Origin: Aquaspirillum serpens DSM 68
GTDB lineage: Bacteria > Pseudomonadota > Gammaproteobacteria > Burkholderiales > Aquaspirillaceae
Direction: 5' to 3'
Assembly (NCBI RefSeq): GCF_000420525.1
Contig: NZ_ATVC01000022.1
Location: forward strand, 1 to 36,821
DNA length: 36,821 bases
This document shows positions 1 through 9,017 of the stretch, piece by piece. Under the pieces are notes generated by a model. That model did no database searches. It saw nothing but the letters and a program-made list of their open reading frames with translations, and was not told the origin of the DNA. The first letter of the stretch is position 1; every line of letters starts with the position of its first letter. The translations under genes and the position numbers were made by a program.

Positions 1-342
1 TCCGGTCTGAATAAGTCCATCCTCGACCAAGGCTGGGGCGAGTTCCGTCGCCAATTGGACTACAAGCTGGTCTGGAACGGCGGCTGGCTGGTTGTCGTGC
101 CACCCCAGAACACCAGCCGCACTTGTCCGTGCTGCGGCCATGTGTCGGCGGACAACCGCAAGACGCAGGCACAGTTTGCGTGCGTCAAGTGCGGTTTCGA
201 GGAAAACGCCGATCTGGTCGGCGCGATCAATGTTTTAAGGGCGGGACACGCCCGGTTCGCCTGTGAAGTGAGCGGTGCAGCAATGCCGCCAGCAGCAGGA
301 ACCCACCGAAGCGACTCAGATGCGGCTCAATGCCGCGTCTGA
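1..342 (+). CDS. tnpB: TnpB C-terminal part (IS200/IS605 family), cut by window edge
   Basis: The frame is open from the first base, so the gene starts outside the window and only about the last 113 codons are seen. The protein has the C-terminal hallmarks of TnpB: a four-cysteine zinc finger (CPCC then CVKC, spaced by a basic loop) followed by the third RuvC acidic motif in 'NADLVGAINVL'. TnpB is the RNA-guided nuclease encoded by IS200/IS605 and IS607 elements and related to Cas12 ancestors. The tail after the RuvC motif is the variable, low-similarity end typical of these proteins. It is followed directly by a hairpin-bearing right end. The catalytic D and E of the earlier RuvC motifs lie outside the window, so activity cannot be judged. 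A shorter reading from the TTG at 55 is not a real start. Confidence 0.9.
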   Translation, partial: SGLNKSILDQGWGEFRRQLDYKLVWNGGWLVVVPPQNTSRTCPCCGHVSADNRKTQAQFACVKCGFEENADLVGAINVLRAGHARFACEVSGAAMPPAAGTHRSDSDAAQCRV

Positions 343-355
343 GCGCCGTAGGAAT

Positions 356-377
356 CTCCGGCCTTCAGGCCGGGGAG
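356..377 (+). ncRNA. Right-end hairpin, probable omega RNA scaffold tip
   Basis: CTCCGGCC (356-363), loop TTCA (364-367) and GGCCGGGGAG (368-377) form a GC-rich stem-loop at the element's right end. IS200/IS605 ends carry such subterminal hairpins, recognised by TnpA as DNA and by TnpB as RNA. That this one is functional is inferred from its position after tnpB. Confidence 0.55.
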
Positions 378-385
378 GATGTCAA

Positions 386-950
386 AGAAACTGAGGAAAG
401 AAGCCGCAGGAAATTGGCGCATCTTCGCCACCGGTGCCGACCAAATCGCCGCACCCATCGGTAACAAATAGTTTTCTTGCATTTCACGGCTAAAGCCGCT
501 GTTCTGGAGTAACTGGCCTAAAGTCCATTGTTGTTGTCGGGCTTGTTCCAACAATTGCGGTGCTTGTTGGTGTAAACGCAAGATATCGCGCAACATGCGC
601 CAAAATGAAGGCGAAACCAGATTACTGCGTTGAGCGAATAAAGTATTTAAGTTAGTGCCGGCCCATTCCAAACTCGATGCTTCTACTCGCACGCTAAAAC
701 TCATCTCGCTCGGATATGTTTTTACGCCGAGCAAATCGAATAAAGCAATTAAGTTTGGATAGGTTCTATCATTATGTACGAGGAAGCCGGTATCCACCGC
801 CAAGTGTTGACCTTCCACCTCAATATCCACGGTATTACTGTGGCCACCAGCACGATGTTCGGCTTCAAATAACGTCACTTGATGATGGTTTCGCAGCAAC
901 CATGCTGCAGATAAACCAGCAATCCCAGCTCCAATCACAGCAATGCGCAT
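386..950 (-). pseudogene. FAD-dependent oxidoreductase (amine oxidase-like), truncated by the IS element
   Basis: The N-terminus is intact, with an ATG at 950 preceded by AGGGAG. It begins with a dinucleotide-binding Rossmann fold (GAGIAGLSAA, residues 7-16) and continues with FEAEHRAGGHSNTV, as in predicted NAD/FAD-binding proteins of the COG2907 type (usually about 420 residues). Homology stops after about 188 codons at 'FLSFF'. The frame then runs on to a stop at 327 through IS right-end sequence (DILPGLKAGDSYG...), which is not oxidoreductase. More than half the protein, including the substrate-side domain, is missing here. The rest probably lies beyond the IS outside the window. The family name is by recognition; substrate unknown. 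Confidence 0.8.
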
Positions 951-1035
951 CGTTTTTCTCCCTTGTTAGAGAGAAGGATAGAGAAAACTATAAATTTGTC
1001 AAAGTTTTGTACTGAACAAAAATAAAAATCCCGAA

Positions 1036-1067
1036 AAAAACCCCGCCCATGACAAGGCGGGGTTTTT
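1036..1067 (-). terminator. Rho-independent terminator after purF
   Basis: CCCCGCC (1041-1047) pairs with GGCGGGG (1056-1062) around an 8-base loop, with flanking A and T runs on both sides. It lies 24 bases past the purF stop. The symmetrical A/T flanks mean it could also stop plus-strand transcripts. Confidence 0.85.
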
Positions 1068-1091
1068 AAAATTCACAACATAAACAAGCTG

Positions 1092-2630
1092 TTAGATTAA
1101 ATTTTGCTCAGCAACATTTAAATTCATGTCCAACATACCTTGTGTCTTAGCATCATGACGCTGACCGTTGGCATCGCTACGCAAGCTTTCGACTTGATTC
1201 AAGTACGCTTCATCAATATCACCAGTGATATAGCGGCCATCGAAACAGGATGTTTCAAAATCAACCAAGTTGCGATTAGCAACATGTACCGCTTCTTTCA
1301 AGGCGTCGAGGTCTTGATACACCACGGCGTCAGCGCCAATTTCGCGGGCAATTTCTTCTTCTGTGCGACCCGTGGCTAACAATTCCGCCCGTGTCGGCAT
1401 ATCAATGCCATACACATTCGGGAATCGAACTGCCGGCGCAGCAGAGGCAAAATACACTTTATTTGCGCCGGCATCACGCGCCATCTGTACGATTTCACGG
1501 CTGGTAGTACCACGGACGATGGAGTCATCGACCAATAACACATTCTTACCGGCAAATTCGTGACCAATTGCGTTGAGCTTCTGCCGCACCGATTTTTTAC
1601 GCGTAGCCTGCCCCGGCATAATAAAGGTACGTCCCACATAGCGGTTTTTGATAAAGCCCATGCGGAAAGGTAAACCGAGGTGGTTTGCCAGTTGTAACGC
1701 TGAAGGAAGGCTGGTGTCTGGAATTGGAATCACCACATCAATATCAGCCAGTTGTGGATATTCACGGCGGATCTTGTCGCCCAGTTTTTCACCCATCAAC
1801 AAACGGGTTTGATAGACACTGGCACCATCAATCAGTGAATCAGGACGCGCAAAGTAAACATATTCAAACATACACGGGGTATGGGGTGCAGGATCAGCAC
1901 ACATACGGCTAGACATCGTGCCATCAAAGCGAATCACCACCGCTTCACCTGGGGCGACATCTCGTTCTAATTTAAATCCTAAACAATCCAGTGCTACCGA
2001 TTCGGAAGCCAACATATATTCAGAAATCGGGCCGTTACGATTGATCCCCAACACCAAAGGCCGAATGCCGTTTGGATCGCGGAAAGCGACTAAGCCAAAG
2101 CCAGCGATAATCGCCACTACCGCATACGCACCTTTAACGCGGCGGTTGACCTCAACCACCGCATGGAAAACCGCTTCTTCCGATAATTCGCGGCCATAAA
2201 TATGTCTTTGCAGTTCATGGGCAAAGACGTTTAACAACACTTCCGAATCAGAATTGGTGTTGATATGGCGGAGGTCTTGCCGGAACATTTCCTCTTTTAA
2301 TTCATCGGTATTGGTCAAATTACCGTTGTGCGCCAACACAATGCCATAGGGCGAATTGACATAGAAAGGCTGTGCTTCGGCCAAATTCGAGGCAGACCCA
2401 GCAGTCGGGTAGCGCACATGACCAATACCCACATGGCCAAATAACGAGCGCATATTGCGGGTGCGGAACACATCACGCACCATCCCGCTACCTTTGTGCA
2501 TGTGAAAACTGTTGCCGCTGGCCGTTACAATCCCTGCGGCATCTTGACCGCGATGTTGCAAGATTTGTAATCCGTCATACAAAAGTTGATTGACCGGCGA
2601 TTGACCGACCACACCGAGAATGCCACACAT
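1092..2630 (-). CDS. purF: Amidophosphoribosyltransferase
   Basis: Catalyses the first step of purine synthesis: PRPP plus glutamine gives 5-phosphoribosylamine, in the cytoplasm. The protein has 512 residues (E. coli about 505). After Met removal Cys2 ([10 protein letters not shown]) is the nucleophile of the class II glutamine amidotransferase domain, followed by the conserved [11 protein letters not shown]. The C-terminal phosphoribosyltransferase domain carries the PRPP loop '[13 protein letters not shown]' at about residues 365-378. It is the last gene of the folC-dedD-cvpA-purF run, 29 bases after cvpA, and ends at a strong terminator. The same order is found in E. coli, so co-transcription is likely. 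No frameshift or missing catalytic residue was seen. Confidence 0.97.
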   Translation of the reverse strand: MCGILGVVGQSPVNQLLYDGLQILQHRGQDAAGIVTASGNSFHMHKGSGMVRDVFRTRNMRSLFGHVGIGHVRYPTAGSASNLAEAQPFYVNSPYGIVLAHNGNLTNTDELKEEMFRQDLRHINTNSDSEVLLNVFAHELQRHIYGRELSEEAVFHAVVEVNRRVKGAYAVVAIIAGFGLVAFRDPNGIRPLVLGINRNGPISEYMLASESVALDCLGFKLERDVAPGEAVVIRFDGTMSSRMCADPAPHTPCMFEYVYFARPDSLIDGASVYQTRLLMGEKLGDKIRREYPQLADIDVVIPIPDTSLPSALQLANHLGLPFRMGFIKNRYVGRTFIMPGQATRKKSVRQKLNAIGHEFAGKNVLLVDDSIVRGTTSREIVQMARDAGANKVYFASAAPAVRFPNVYGIDMPTRAELLATGRTEEEIAREIGADAVVYQDLDALKEAVHVANRNLVDFETSCFDGRYITGDIDEAYLNQVESLRSDANGQRHDAKTQGMLDMNLNVAEQNLI

Positions 2631-2659
2631 AGTTATTCAAGCCTCTGCGCTAAGCGCGT

Positions 2660-3238
2660 TCAGTTTGTTGCAGGAGAAGGGCGAGGGTTAGGCGATACTG
2701 ACGGCGCAGGCATCCAAGCTGGCCGTTCAGGGATCACAAAGAAATAATCTGAAAAGTTGATTTGTTGTGCCAACACAGCCGGCAGCCACGTTGTGGTATG
2801 TTGGGCCAAGGTTTCAAATGGCCCCATCAACAACGATTTTTGCCACACTAATTGACGTGGGAAATCAGTTAAACCAGCGAACCATACCAATAGCAGGACA
2901 AAAGCGCCACCGCGAATGCTGCCAAAAATTAAGCCCAATAGACGATCGAGCGGGCCTAAGCCAATTCCCCGCAAGAGTGCCGCCACCAGACGAGAAAAAA
3001 TATCCAGCACCATTCTGGCCACGACCATCAGCGCGACAAAAGTTAATACCGGTCGTAACAAGCTGCCCGGTTCACCGACTGGCAGCCAATCCGCCAAAGC
3101 AGGGGTTAGGCTACGTGCAGCAATAAAGGCAACAATCCATGCAAATAGAGAAAACACTTCACGGGTAAAACCGCGCAAGAGCCCCAACAAAGCCGAGCCA
3201 CCCAAAACAGCGATGATAAGATAATCGAGAATATTCAT
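2660..3238 (-). CDS. cvpA: CvpA family inner-membrane protein
   Basis: A 192-residue, strongly hydrophobic protein with about four membrane segments (near residues 5-22, 28-46, 62-82 and 100-122). It starts with the family signature 'MNILDYLIIAVLGGSALLGLLRGFTREVFSLFAWI'-like pattern, seen here as NILDYLII followed by GLLRGFTREV. CvpA is needed for colicin V production in E. coli and is otherwise linked to envelope homeostasis; its molecular function is not settled. The C-terminal 40 residues are proline-rich and poorly conserved. It begins 4 bases after the dedD-like gene and precedes purF, the usual context. Confidence 0.9.
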   Translation of the reverse strand: MNILDYLIIAVLGGSALLGLLRGFTREVFSLFAWIVAFIAARSLTPALADWLPVGEPGSLLRPVLTFVALMVVARMVLDIFSRLVAALLRGIGLGPLDRLLGLIFGSIRGGAFVLLLVWFAGLTDFPRQLVWQKSLLMGPFETLAQHTTTWLPAVLAQQINFSDYFFVIPERPAWMPAPSVSPNPRPSPATN

Positions 3239-3242
3239 GCTG

Positions 3243-4130
3243 TTACTGTGGAATTAAAATTCCACTGACTCCAACCTGAGCTGCCTTTGCCAAAGCCGCT
3301 TTTGCATCTTGCTCGTTGTTAAAAGGCCCTAAACGAACACGACTGATTTCACCTTTACTGGTTTCCACACGAGAAATTTTTGCCTGTACCCCAACTGATG
3401 CCAATTTTGCCCGCAGCTCATCTGCCTTGGCTGCATCGGATAATGCGGCAATCTGTACGATATAACGCTTGTTGGCGCCAGCACTAGTTTCAGCTGCTTT
3501 GGCAGCCGGTTTCTTATCTGCCGCTGCTTCATCAAAGCGGCCTTCTAAGATAGCAGCTGGATCGCGCTTAGGTTTTTCCGCCGGTTTTTCGACTACTTTT
3601 GGCGGTGGTTCAACCACAGGTTTCGGTTTTTCTGCCACCGGTGGTTTCTCCACCGGTTTAGCAACCTCTGGAATAGGTTTGGGCTTCTCTTCGGTCTTTT
3701 TGACCACCGGCTCAACTTTCACCACTGGTTTTTCAACTGGTTTTGGTTCAACCACCGGTGCTGGTTTTGGCTCGGGCTTAGGCGGTGAAGGGGCTTTAGG
3801 CGGCGTGGAATTGGGTACGGCAATCGGGCCGCTTGGCATCACCAAAGGCGGCGGGGTCACGGGGACAGCCGCCGGTGATACTGGGGTCGGTACTGCCGCT
3901 TCCACCGGTTCATTCGGTTGCGGTAATTCAGCCGTCGGTGGTGTCGCAGGTGCGACAACGGCCCCGACCACATCGACAGATTCTGGACGCAAATCGGCAT
4001 TCGGTGGGGCGTTGTCCACCACATTCCATAAAACACCGACAGCGATACCAGTTAAGGCAATTGCTCCCACCAAGCGGCGGCGGGCACGTTTGCGTAACGT
4101 GATCAAATCAGCTTGATTATCGCGGCTCAT
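3243..4130 (-). CDS. dedD: SPOR-domain protein, DedD-like
   Basis: Predicted single-pass inner-membrane protein: a basic N-terminus (KRARRR), one membrane segment at about residues 20-38, a long Pro/Val/Lys/Glu-rich linker (about 75-205) and a C-terminal SPOR domain (about 220-295; YIVQIAALSD, then VRLGPF). SPOR domains bind denuded septal peptidoglycan, and DedD acts in cell division. The ATG at 4130 is preferred because GAAGG lies at a proper distance; the ATG at 4136 has that Shine-Dalgarno directly against it. The linker is low complexity, which produces long open frames on the opposite strand. The position between folC and cvpA supports the DedD assignment over other SPOR proteins. Confidence 0.88.
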   Translation of the reverse strand: MSRDNQADLITLRKRARRRLVGAIALTGIAVGVLWNVVDNAPPNADLRPESVDVVGAVVAPATPPTAELPQPNEPVEAAVPTPVSPAAVPVTPPPLVMPSGPIAVPNSTPPKAPSPPKPEPKPAPVVEPKPVEKPVVKVEPVVKKTEEKPKPIPEVAKPVEKPPVAEKPKPVVEPPPKVVEKPAEKPKRDPAAILEGRFDEAAADKKPAAKAAETSAGANKRYIVQIAALSDAAKADELRAKLASVGVQAKISRVETSKGEISRVRLGPFNNEQDAKAALAKAAQVGVSGILIPQ

Positions 4131-4164
4131 GCCCATCCTTCGGCAAACTTAGGAAATGCGTCTG

Positions 4165-5448
4165 TTATGGTCGGCCCACTTGGACAGCTGCCGCCACAGT
4201 GAAAAACGACCCAAAGACCACGATTCTATCATTTTCATCGGCACGCGATAAAGCCAACTGCCAAGCCTCTGCTACCGAAGGTAGGGTTTCAATCGCGCTG
4301 ATACCATGATTTTGCAGAGCCTCAGCAATCGCCGCCACCGGCAATGCACGGGGATGATCAATCGGTGCAATCAACCACGTATCAAATTGATCTTTCAACG
4401 GTGCAATCACACCATCGATATCTTTATCTGCTAGGACAGAAAAAACAGCGTAACGGTGTTGTGCAAAGCTCAGTTGGGTAAGGTTGGCAGCCAAACCACG
4501 CGCCGCATGTGGATTGTGCCCCACATCCCACACCACAACAGGCCGCCCAGGTAACACTTGGAACCGCCCAGGCCATTCCACTTCCACCAAACCACGCCGA
4601 ATCGCACCCATCGATACGGGTAGCTTATCGTGCATCAGTTCCAGTGCCGCAATCACAGCACTGGCATTATGGATTTGATAGTTGCCGCGTAAAGCAGGAA
4701 CAGGCAAACCACCACGGCGATTTTCATTCGACCAAAATAACCATTGCTGGCCCTCGCCACGCTGCCCACCAAAATCACGCCCCAATACTCTAAGCGGACA
4801 GGCCAAAGCGTGAGCGTGATCTAACAGAGATTGCGGCGGTTCTGGATCGGCACATACCACCGGTTTTGCCTGACGGAATACCCCCGCCTTTTCACGCCCA
4901 ATTAACTCTCGAGTATCGCCTAACCAATCTTGATGGTCTAAGTCGATGCTTGAAATAATGGCACAGTCAGCATCAAAGACATTCACTGCGTCTAAACGCC
5001 CACCAAGCCCCACTTCCAACACCATTACGTCCACTTCGGCTTGCATAAAACACGCCACGGCTGCCAACGTACCGAATTCAAAATAGGTCAGGGAAATATC
5101 CCCTCTCGCTTGCTCGACAGCAGCGAGTCCAGCGCAAATTGCCGTATCAGACGCTTCTTCCATATCGATACGCACACGCTCGTTGTAGCGTAATAAGTGC
5201 GGCGAGGTGTATGTCCCGACACGAAACCCAGCGGCCCGCAACATGGTTGATAACAGCGCACAAATCGAGCCCTTGCCATTCGTTCCTGCCACAACAAATA
5301 CTGGGCAAGTTGGGGTAAGTTGCAAACGCTGTTTGACCTGTTGCACACGGTCTAACCCCAATTCAATCGCTTGACCATGTAGCGATTCTAAGTGTGATAA
5401 CCATGTTGCTAAGGGTGTGTGTTCTGTTAAAAGCGTGGAAGCAGTCAA
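4165..5448 (-). CDS. folC: Folylpolyglutamate synthase / dihydrofolate synthase
   Basis: Adds glutamate to dihydropteroate and to folates, ATP-dependent, in the cytoplasm. It shows the Mur-ligase-like layout: P-loop 'GTNGKGS', 'YTSPHLLRYNERVRI', 'TYFEFGTLAA', 'VLEVGLGGRLDAVN', and the C-terminal 'GHNPHAA' and 'VVFGSFFTVA'. I place the start at the TTG at 5448, which overlaps the TGA of the upstream gene (TTGA) and gives 427 residues, near the E. coli 422. The frame stays open up to an ATG at 5535, but those 29 extra codons lie over the upstream coding region and only mimic a signal peptide. No good Shine-Dalgarno precedes the TTG, so translational coupling is likely. The start is the uncertain part. 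Confidence 0.93.
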   Translation of the reverse strand: MTASTLLTEHTPLATWLSHLESLHGQAIELGLDRVQQVKQRLQLTPTCPVFVVAGTNGKGSICALLSTMLRAAGFRVGTYTSPHLLRYNERVRIDMEEASDTAICAGLAAVEQARGDISLTYFEFGTLAAVACFMQAEVDVMVLEVGLGGRLDAVNVFDADCAIISSIDLDHQDWLGDTRELIGREKAGVFRQAKPVVCADPEPPQSLLDHAHALACPLRVLGRDFGGQRGEGQQWLFWSNENRRGGLPVPALRGNYQIHNASAVIAALELMHDKLPVSMGAIRRGLVEVEWPGRFQVLPGRPVVVWDVGHNPHAARGLAANLTQLSFAQHRYAVFSVLADKDIDGVIAPLKDQFDTWLIAPIDHPRALPVAAIAEALQNHGISAIETLPSVAEAWQLALSRADENDRIVVFGSFFTVAAAVQVGRP

Positions 5449-5858
5449 TTTTTTATTACCATTGAGGAAGAAGAGGCAAAGGCCCAATGCCAACGTAACC
5501 AGATGCGCAACTGCCGCTGGGCTTCTTGGTGACAACTGTCAGGCCAAATCACATACCGCCCGCCCGACCAGCTGAGTACCAGCCACAGTAGCCAAATTCG
5601 GGTTTGGGTATCCAACTGCACCGGCAGCCATTTACCTGCCGCCGTTTGCAACAACAAACCTCCCTGCGGTTCAAGCGCAAAAGCAATAGCAGGCATTTTT
5701 TCGCGCCAGCAATATCCTCCCCATAACAAAGGAAGGACAGACCACCACAGCGCATCGAGGGTCAGCGACAACAACAGCGTGCTAAGCCCCATCAGGATTA
5801 ACAGTGCGTATCGTCGCTGGCGGCTGGGTTGCAAGGGATACTGTTGCTTAGGCGGCAT
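5445..5858 (-). CDS. YgfX/CptA-like membrane protein
   Basis: A 137-residue protein with two adjacent hydrophobic segments near residues 16-48 (ALLILMGLSTLLLSL, then WWSVLPLLWGGY) followed by a small soluble part containing 'RYVIWPDSCHQEAQRQLRIWLR'-like sequence, i.e. a PDS-x5-R-x-LR motif. This layout (two N-terminal helices, a beta-rich middle, then the P-D-S motif with LR repeats) matches the YgfX/CptA family. In E. coli that protein is a membrane partner of the SdhE/YgfY flavinylation factor. No sdhE-like gene is adjacent here. The ATG at 5858 is preferred to the upstream in-frame TTG. It overlaps the folC start by four bases. The family call rests on the motif only. Confidence 0.6.
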   Translation of the reverse strand: MPPKQQYPLQPSRQRRYALLILMGLSTLLLSLTLDALWWSVLPLLWGGYCWREKMPAIAFALEPQGGLLLQTAAGKWLPVQLDTQTRIWLLWLVLSWSGGRYVIWPDSCHQEAQRQLRIWLRWHWAFASSSSMVIKN

Positions 5859-5890
5859 GGCCAAGGCAGAGATGATGATTTAGGGATAAC

Positions 5891-6235
5891 TTAGATTGGG
5901 GTGTTACTTAAGTCTTCGTCTAATGAATCAATCAACATCGAGTGAAATTCAACATCAAACCATTCCCAAAAAGCTTTCAGAGAACGATCTGTCGGCCAGA
6001 CGGTGTTATCTTCATACCAGCTCGACAATTCCATCTCGAACACACGCTCGAAAATCTCGTCGATATAAGCAACGCCTTCTTCAGGTTCGTCGTATTCCGG
6101 AATCAGTAACACGGTGCAATCTGCACGCAGATTATCTAACGACAAATCAATGTCGTTGTCTGGCATATTATTTAACCAATCGAGAAACGGTTGTTTCGGT
6201 TTGATAACAGCAACAGAACGATCAACAAAATACAT
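5891..6235 (-). CDS. Conserved acidic hypothetical protein
   Basis: A 114-residue acidic soluble protein beginning MYFVDRS, with the features of a proteobacterial conserved hypothetical family: 'LRADCTVLLIPEYDEPEEGVAYI' in the middle and 'WPTDRSLKAFWEWFDVE' near the end. No enzyme motif, signal peptide or membrane segment is visible. The ATG at 6235 is chosen because GGGGG sits just upstream; the ATG at 6253 would put that site inside the gene. It lies 32 bases before the ygfX-like gene on the same strand and probably heads the folC-purF transcript. Function unknown. Confidence 0.75.
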   Translation of the reverse strand: MYFVDRSVAVIKPKQPFLDWLNNMPDNDIDLSLDNLRADCTVLLIPEYDEPEEGVAYIDEIFERVFEMELSSWYEDNTVWPTDRSLKAFWEWFDVEFHSMLIDSLDEDLSNTPI

Positions 6236-6327
6236 ACGACCCCCATTACACATTCAGTGCAGGCAGATAATTAAGCGGGGATTGTAACAGGAAGCAGGGT
6301 GAGGGGGGCAGGTGAAGCATGAGCAAA

Positions 6328-6364
6328 CCTCCTCGCTGCGATATTCAAGCACGCAGCGAGGAGG
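6328..6364 (-). terminator. Perfect 13-bp inverted repeat after metY
   Basis: CCTCCTCGCTGCG (6328-6340) and CGCAGCGAGGAGG (6352-6364) pair perfectly around an 11-base loop, 9 bases past the metY stop. Only a short T stretch follows on the minus strand, so it may end transcription inefficiently or mainly protect the 3' end. Confidence 0.65.
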
Positions 6365-6373
6365 ACGCTGTGT

Positions 6374-7648
6374 TTAGGCTTGCGGTTCCAATGCCTGTGT
6401 CACATCGGCAATCAAATCTTCAATATGTTCAATGCCGATCGATAAACGCACCATATCAGCAGACACACCAGCTTTTTTCAATTCTTCATCGTTAAGTTGG
6501 CGATGAGTCGTAGAAGCCGGATGAGTCGCCAAGCTCTTAGCATCGCCAATATTGACCAAACGGGTAATCAGTTGTAACCGATCAAGGAAAGCCGCCCCCG
6601 CTTCACGTCCACCCTTCACGCCAAACGACAGAATGCCAGAGGCTTTACCAGACATATAGCGATCAACCAAGGCCTTAGACGGGCTACCTTCCAGACCGGC
6701 GTATTCCACCCAAGCCACTTGTGGATGTTGTAGCAAGAATTTCGCCAGCTGTTGCGTGTTTTCGCAGATACGATCCATCCGCAATGGCAAGGTTTCAATC
6801 CCTTGCAAAATCATAAAGCTGTTAAATGGCGAAATAGCTGCGCCCATATTGCGTAATGGGACAACACGAGCACGGGCGATATACGCAGCAGCGCCTAATG
6901 CCTCGACATAGTTCACACCGTGATAGCTGACGTCTGGTGTGTTGAGACGAACAAAGCGTTCTTTATGCTCACCCCAAGGGAATTTACCAGAATCAACGAT
7001 GATACCGCCGATAGTCGTCCCATGACCGCCCATGTATTTGGTCAAAGAATGCACCACAATATCAGCGCCATGCTCAAACGGACGGCACAAATATGGACTT
7101 GGCACCGTGTTATCGACAATCAGCGGCAAACCGTTCTGATGCGCCACCTCAGCGAAGGCAGCGAAATCAACCACATTACCTAATGGGTTACCAATCGATT
7201 CACAAAACACGGCTTTGGTTTTGGCATCGACTAACGTAGCCACTTGTTCTGGTTGGCGATAATCGACAAATCGCACTTCGATGCCTAATTGCGGCAAGGT
7301 ATGTGCGAACAGGTTATAGGTACCACCATAGAGCGTTGAAGTGGCAATAATGTTGTCGCCAGCCTCTGCAATGGTTTGAATCGAATACAAAATAGCCGCC
7401 ATACCGGAAGCCAGCGCCAACGCACCGATGCCACCTTCTAACGCCGCAACCCGTTTTTCCAATACGTCAGTTGTTGGATTCATGATACGGGTGTAGATAT
7501 TGCCCTGTACCTTCAAGTCAAATAAATCTGCCCCATGTTGCGCGCTATCAAACGCATAACTGGCTGTTTGATATAACGGCACAGCGGCGGCTTTGGTGGT
7601 GGGATCAGGAGAATAACCGCCATGCACGGCTAAGGTTTCAATACGCAT
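6374..7648 (-). CDS. metY: O-acetylhomoserine sulfhydrylase (O-acetylhomoserine aminocarboxypropyltransferase)
   Basis: A PLP enzyme of the Cys/Met metabolism family, 424 residues. It makes homocysteine from O-acetylhomoserine and sulfide (direct sulfhydrylation). Seen: N-terminal '[14 protein letters not shown]', '[11 protein letters not shown]', '[22 protein letters not shown]', the PLP-lysine motif '[16 protein letters not shown]' (Lys near residue 204) and the C-terminal 'THPASTTH'. The length and the motif [11 protein letters not shown] fit MetY better than the shorter (about 390-residue) cystathionine gamma-synthase or lyase. Start ATG preceded by GAGGTGAAC. It is monocistronic: divergent from prfB and closed by a hairpin. 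Confidence 0.93.
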   Translation of the reverse strand: MRIETLAVHGGYSPDPTTKAAAVPLYQTASYAFDSAQHGADLFDLKVQGNIYTRIMNPTTDVLEKRVAALEGGIGALALASGMAAILYSIQTIAEAGDNIIATSTLYGGTYNLFAHTLPQLGIEVRFVDYRQPEQVATLVDAKTKAVFCESIGNPLGNVVDFAAFAEVAHQNGLPLIVDNTVPSPYLCRPFEHGADIVVHSLTKYMGGHGTTIGGIIVDSGKFPWGEHKERFVRLNTPDVSYHGVNYVEALGAAAYIARARVVPLRNMGAAISPFNSFMILQGIETLPLRMDRICENTQQLAKFLLQHPQVAWVEYAGLEGSPSKALVDRYMSGKASGILSFGVKGGREAGAAFLDRLQLITRLVNIGDAKSLATHPASTTHRQLNDEELKKAGVSADMVRLSIGIEHIEDLIADVTQALEPQA

Positions 7649-7684
7649 TGTTCACCTCAATAAAAAGGATTAGGGGCAGAAAAA

Positions 7685-7711
7685 TTAACGGTGTCGTTAA
7701 AGCTAACCGTT
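7685..7711. promoter_or_regulatory. Palindromic site upstream of metY
   Basis: TTAACG (7685-7690), GTGT, CGTTAA (7695-7700) is a perfect dyad, and AACGGT (7687-7692) also pairs with ACCGTT (7706-7711). It lies 37-63 bases before the metY start, where an operator or a short leader hairpin would sit. The bound factor is unknown and it does not match a site I recognise. The rest of the 224-base metY-prfB gap shows no RNA gene. Confidence 0.35.
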
Positions 7712-7804
7712 TCAAGACCAGTTTGCAATAGGCATAAAACGAACAAATCATTACAGCTTCATTCCAAAAAAGCATATTACAGTCTGGCATGGCACATCTT
7801 TTAG

Positions 7805-7833
7805 TGTAAATACAGCACGCCTAAGGTTATAAT
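7805..7833 (+). promoter_or_regulatory. Probable prfB promoter
   Basis: A perfect TATAAT at 7828-7833 lies 40 bases before the prfB ATG. The hexamer 17 bases upstream (TGTAAA) is a weak -35. A start near 7840 would give a short leader. Confidence 0.5.
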
Positions 7834-7872
7834 TTGCGGTTTTTGAAGCCATTTTTGCATTCAGGATCCACC

Positions 7873-8980
7873 ATGCTCGAAGCCGAAGTTCTCAACCAAA
7901 TTGATAACCAGCTTGCCGATCTCGCCGCCCGTAACGACGAAATTCGGAGGTATCTTTGACTATCCCACCAAACAAGAACGCCTAGAAGAAGTCAGCCGCC
8001 TCAGTGAAGACCCCACGATTTGGGAAGACCCGAAACGGGCGCAAGAATTGGGCCGTGAAAAAAAACAACTTGAAGATGTCGTCGTTGTGATCGACCGGAT
8101 CAGCCAAACCCTAGAAGACGGCGGCGAGCTGTTAGAGATGGGTAAGGCAGAAGAAGACACCGATACTATTTTGGCAGTCAAAGCCGATTTAGATGAAATT
8201 GAAAACCTGCTAGCGACATTAGAATTCCGCCGGATGTTCTCCGACCCGATGGATCCGAACAACTGCTTCTTAGACATTCAGTCTGGCGCGGGTGGTACCG
8301 AGGCGCAAGATTGGGCGCAGATGTTGTTGCGGATGTATTTGCGTTATTGCGAGCGCAAAGGCTTTACAGCCGAAGTGATCGAAGAATCTGAAGGTGAAGT
8401 AGCTGGCATTAAAAGCGCCACCCTGAAAATCAGCGGTGAATATGCCTACGGTTATCTGCGTACCGAAGTTGGCGTCCATCGTTTAGTGCGTAATAGTCCA
8501 TTCGACTCCAACAATCGTCGTCAAACATCGTTTGCCAGTGTGTTTGTTTATCCCGAAGTCGATGATTCGATTGAGGTTGAAATCAACCCTGCCGATCTGC
8601 GGATTGATACCTATCGTGCCTCGGGTGCCGGTGGTCAGCATATTAACAAAACCGACTCCGCCATCCGTATCACGCACAACCCAACAGGGATTGTTGTGCA
8701 ATGTCAAAACGACCGCTCACAGCATAAAAACCGTGCTGAGGCGATGTCGATGCTGAAAGCGCGCTTATACGAATTAGAATTACGCAAACGCAATGAACAA
8801 AAACAAGCGCTTGAAGACAGCAAAACCGATGTGGGTTGGGGACACCAAATTCGTTCTTACGTGTTCGATCAATCGCGGGTGAAAGATTTACGCACCAACG
8901 TAGAAGTCGGTAACGTCAGGGCGGTGATGGACGGCGACTTGGATGGTTTCATTGAAGCGAGCCTGAAACAAGGCGTGTAA
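7873..8980 (+). CDS. prfB: Peptide chain release factor 2, with programmed +1 frameshift
   Basis: Class I release factor that reads UAA and UGA and triggers peptide release. Translation starts at the ATG at 7873 (MLEAEVLNQ), reads 28 codons to an in-frame TGA at 7957-7959, then shifts +1 at CTT-T and continues as DYPTKQERL to 8980. The full product is 368 residues (E. coli 365). The anticodon-like tripeptide SPF is present ([11 protein letters not shown]), and the catalytic GGQ lies in '[15 protein letters not shown]'. A plain open-frame call starting at 7901 gives a false N-terminus. lysS follows 37 bases later, the common prfB-lysS pair. The autoregulatory shift is described under the site itself. 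Confidence 0.97.
7946..7960 (+). promoter_or_regulatory. RF2 autoregulatory frameshift site
   Basis: GGAGG (7946-7950), TAT, CTT, TGA, C: an internal Shine-Dalgarno three bases before the CTT slip codon, then a UGA stop in the poor context UGAC. When RF2 is scarce the ribosome pauses at UGA and slips +1. All elements of the established mechanism are present; the SD-like stretch is GGAGG rather than the E. coli AGGGGG. Confidence 0.95.
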
Positions 8981-9017
8981 TCCTTAACGCAATCTCTACT
9001 TAAATTACGGATTTTTT

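Larger units (their letters stand above)
1..385 (+). mobile_element. Right part of an IS200/IS605-type element
   Basis: This covers the TnpB 3' end and about 43 bases of non-coding right end, finishing near GTCAA at 381-385. In this family the transcript of the right end is the scaffold of the omega (guide) RNA, and the bases just past the element act as guide. The exact 3' boundary is inferred from where the interrupted host gene resumes (about 386). The left end, any TnpA, and the target-side motif are outside the window. Confidence 0.75.

Noticed and set aside
3469-4116. Long Gly/Thr-rich open frame on the plus strand
   Set aside because: It is the antisense shadow of the Pro/Val/Lys-rich linker of the DedD-like gene, whose low-complexity codons keep the opposite frame open.
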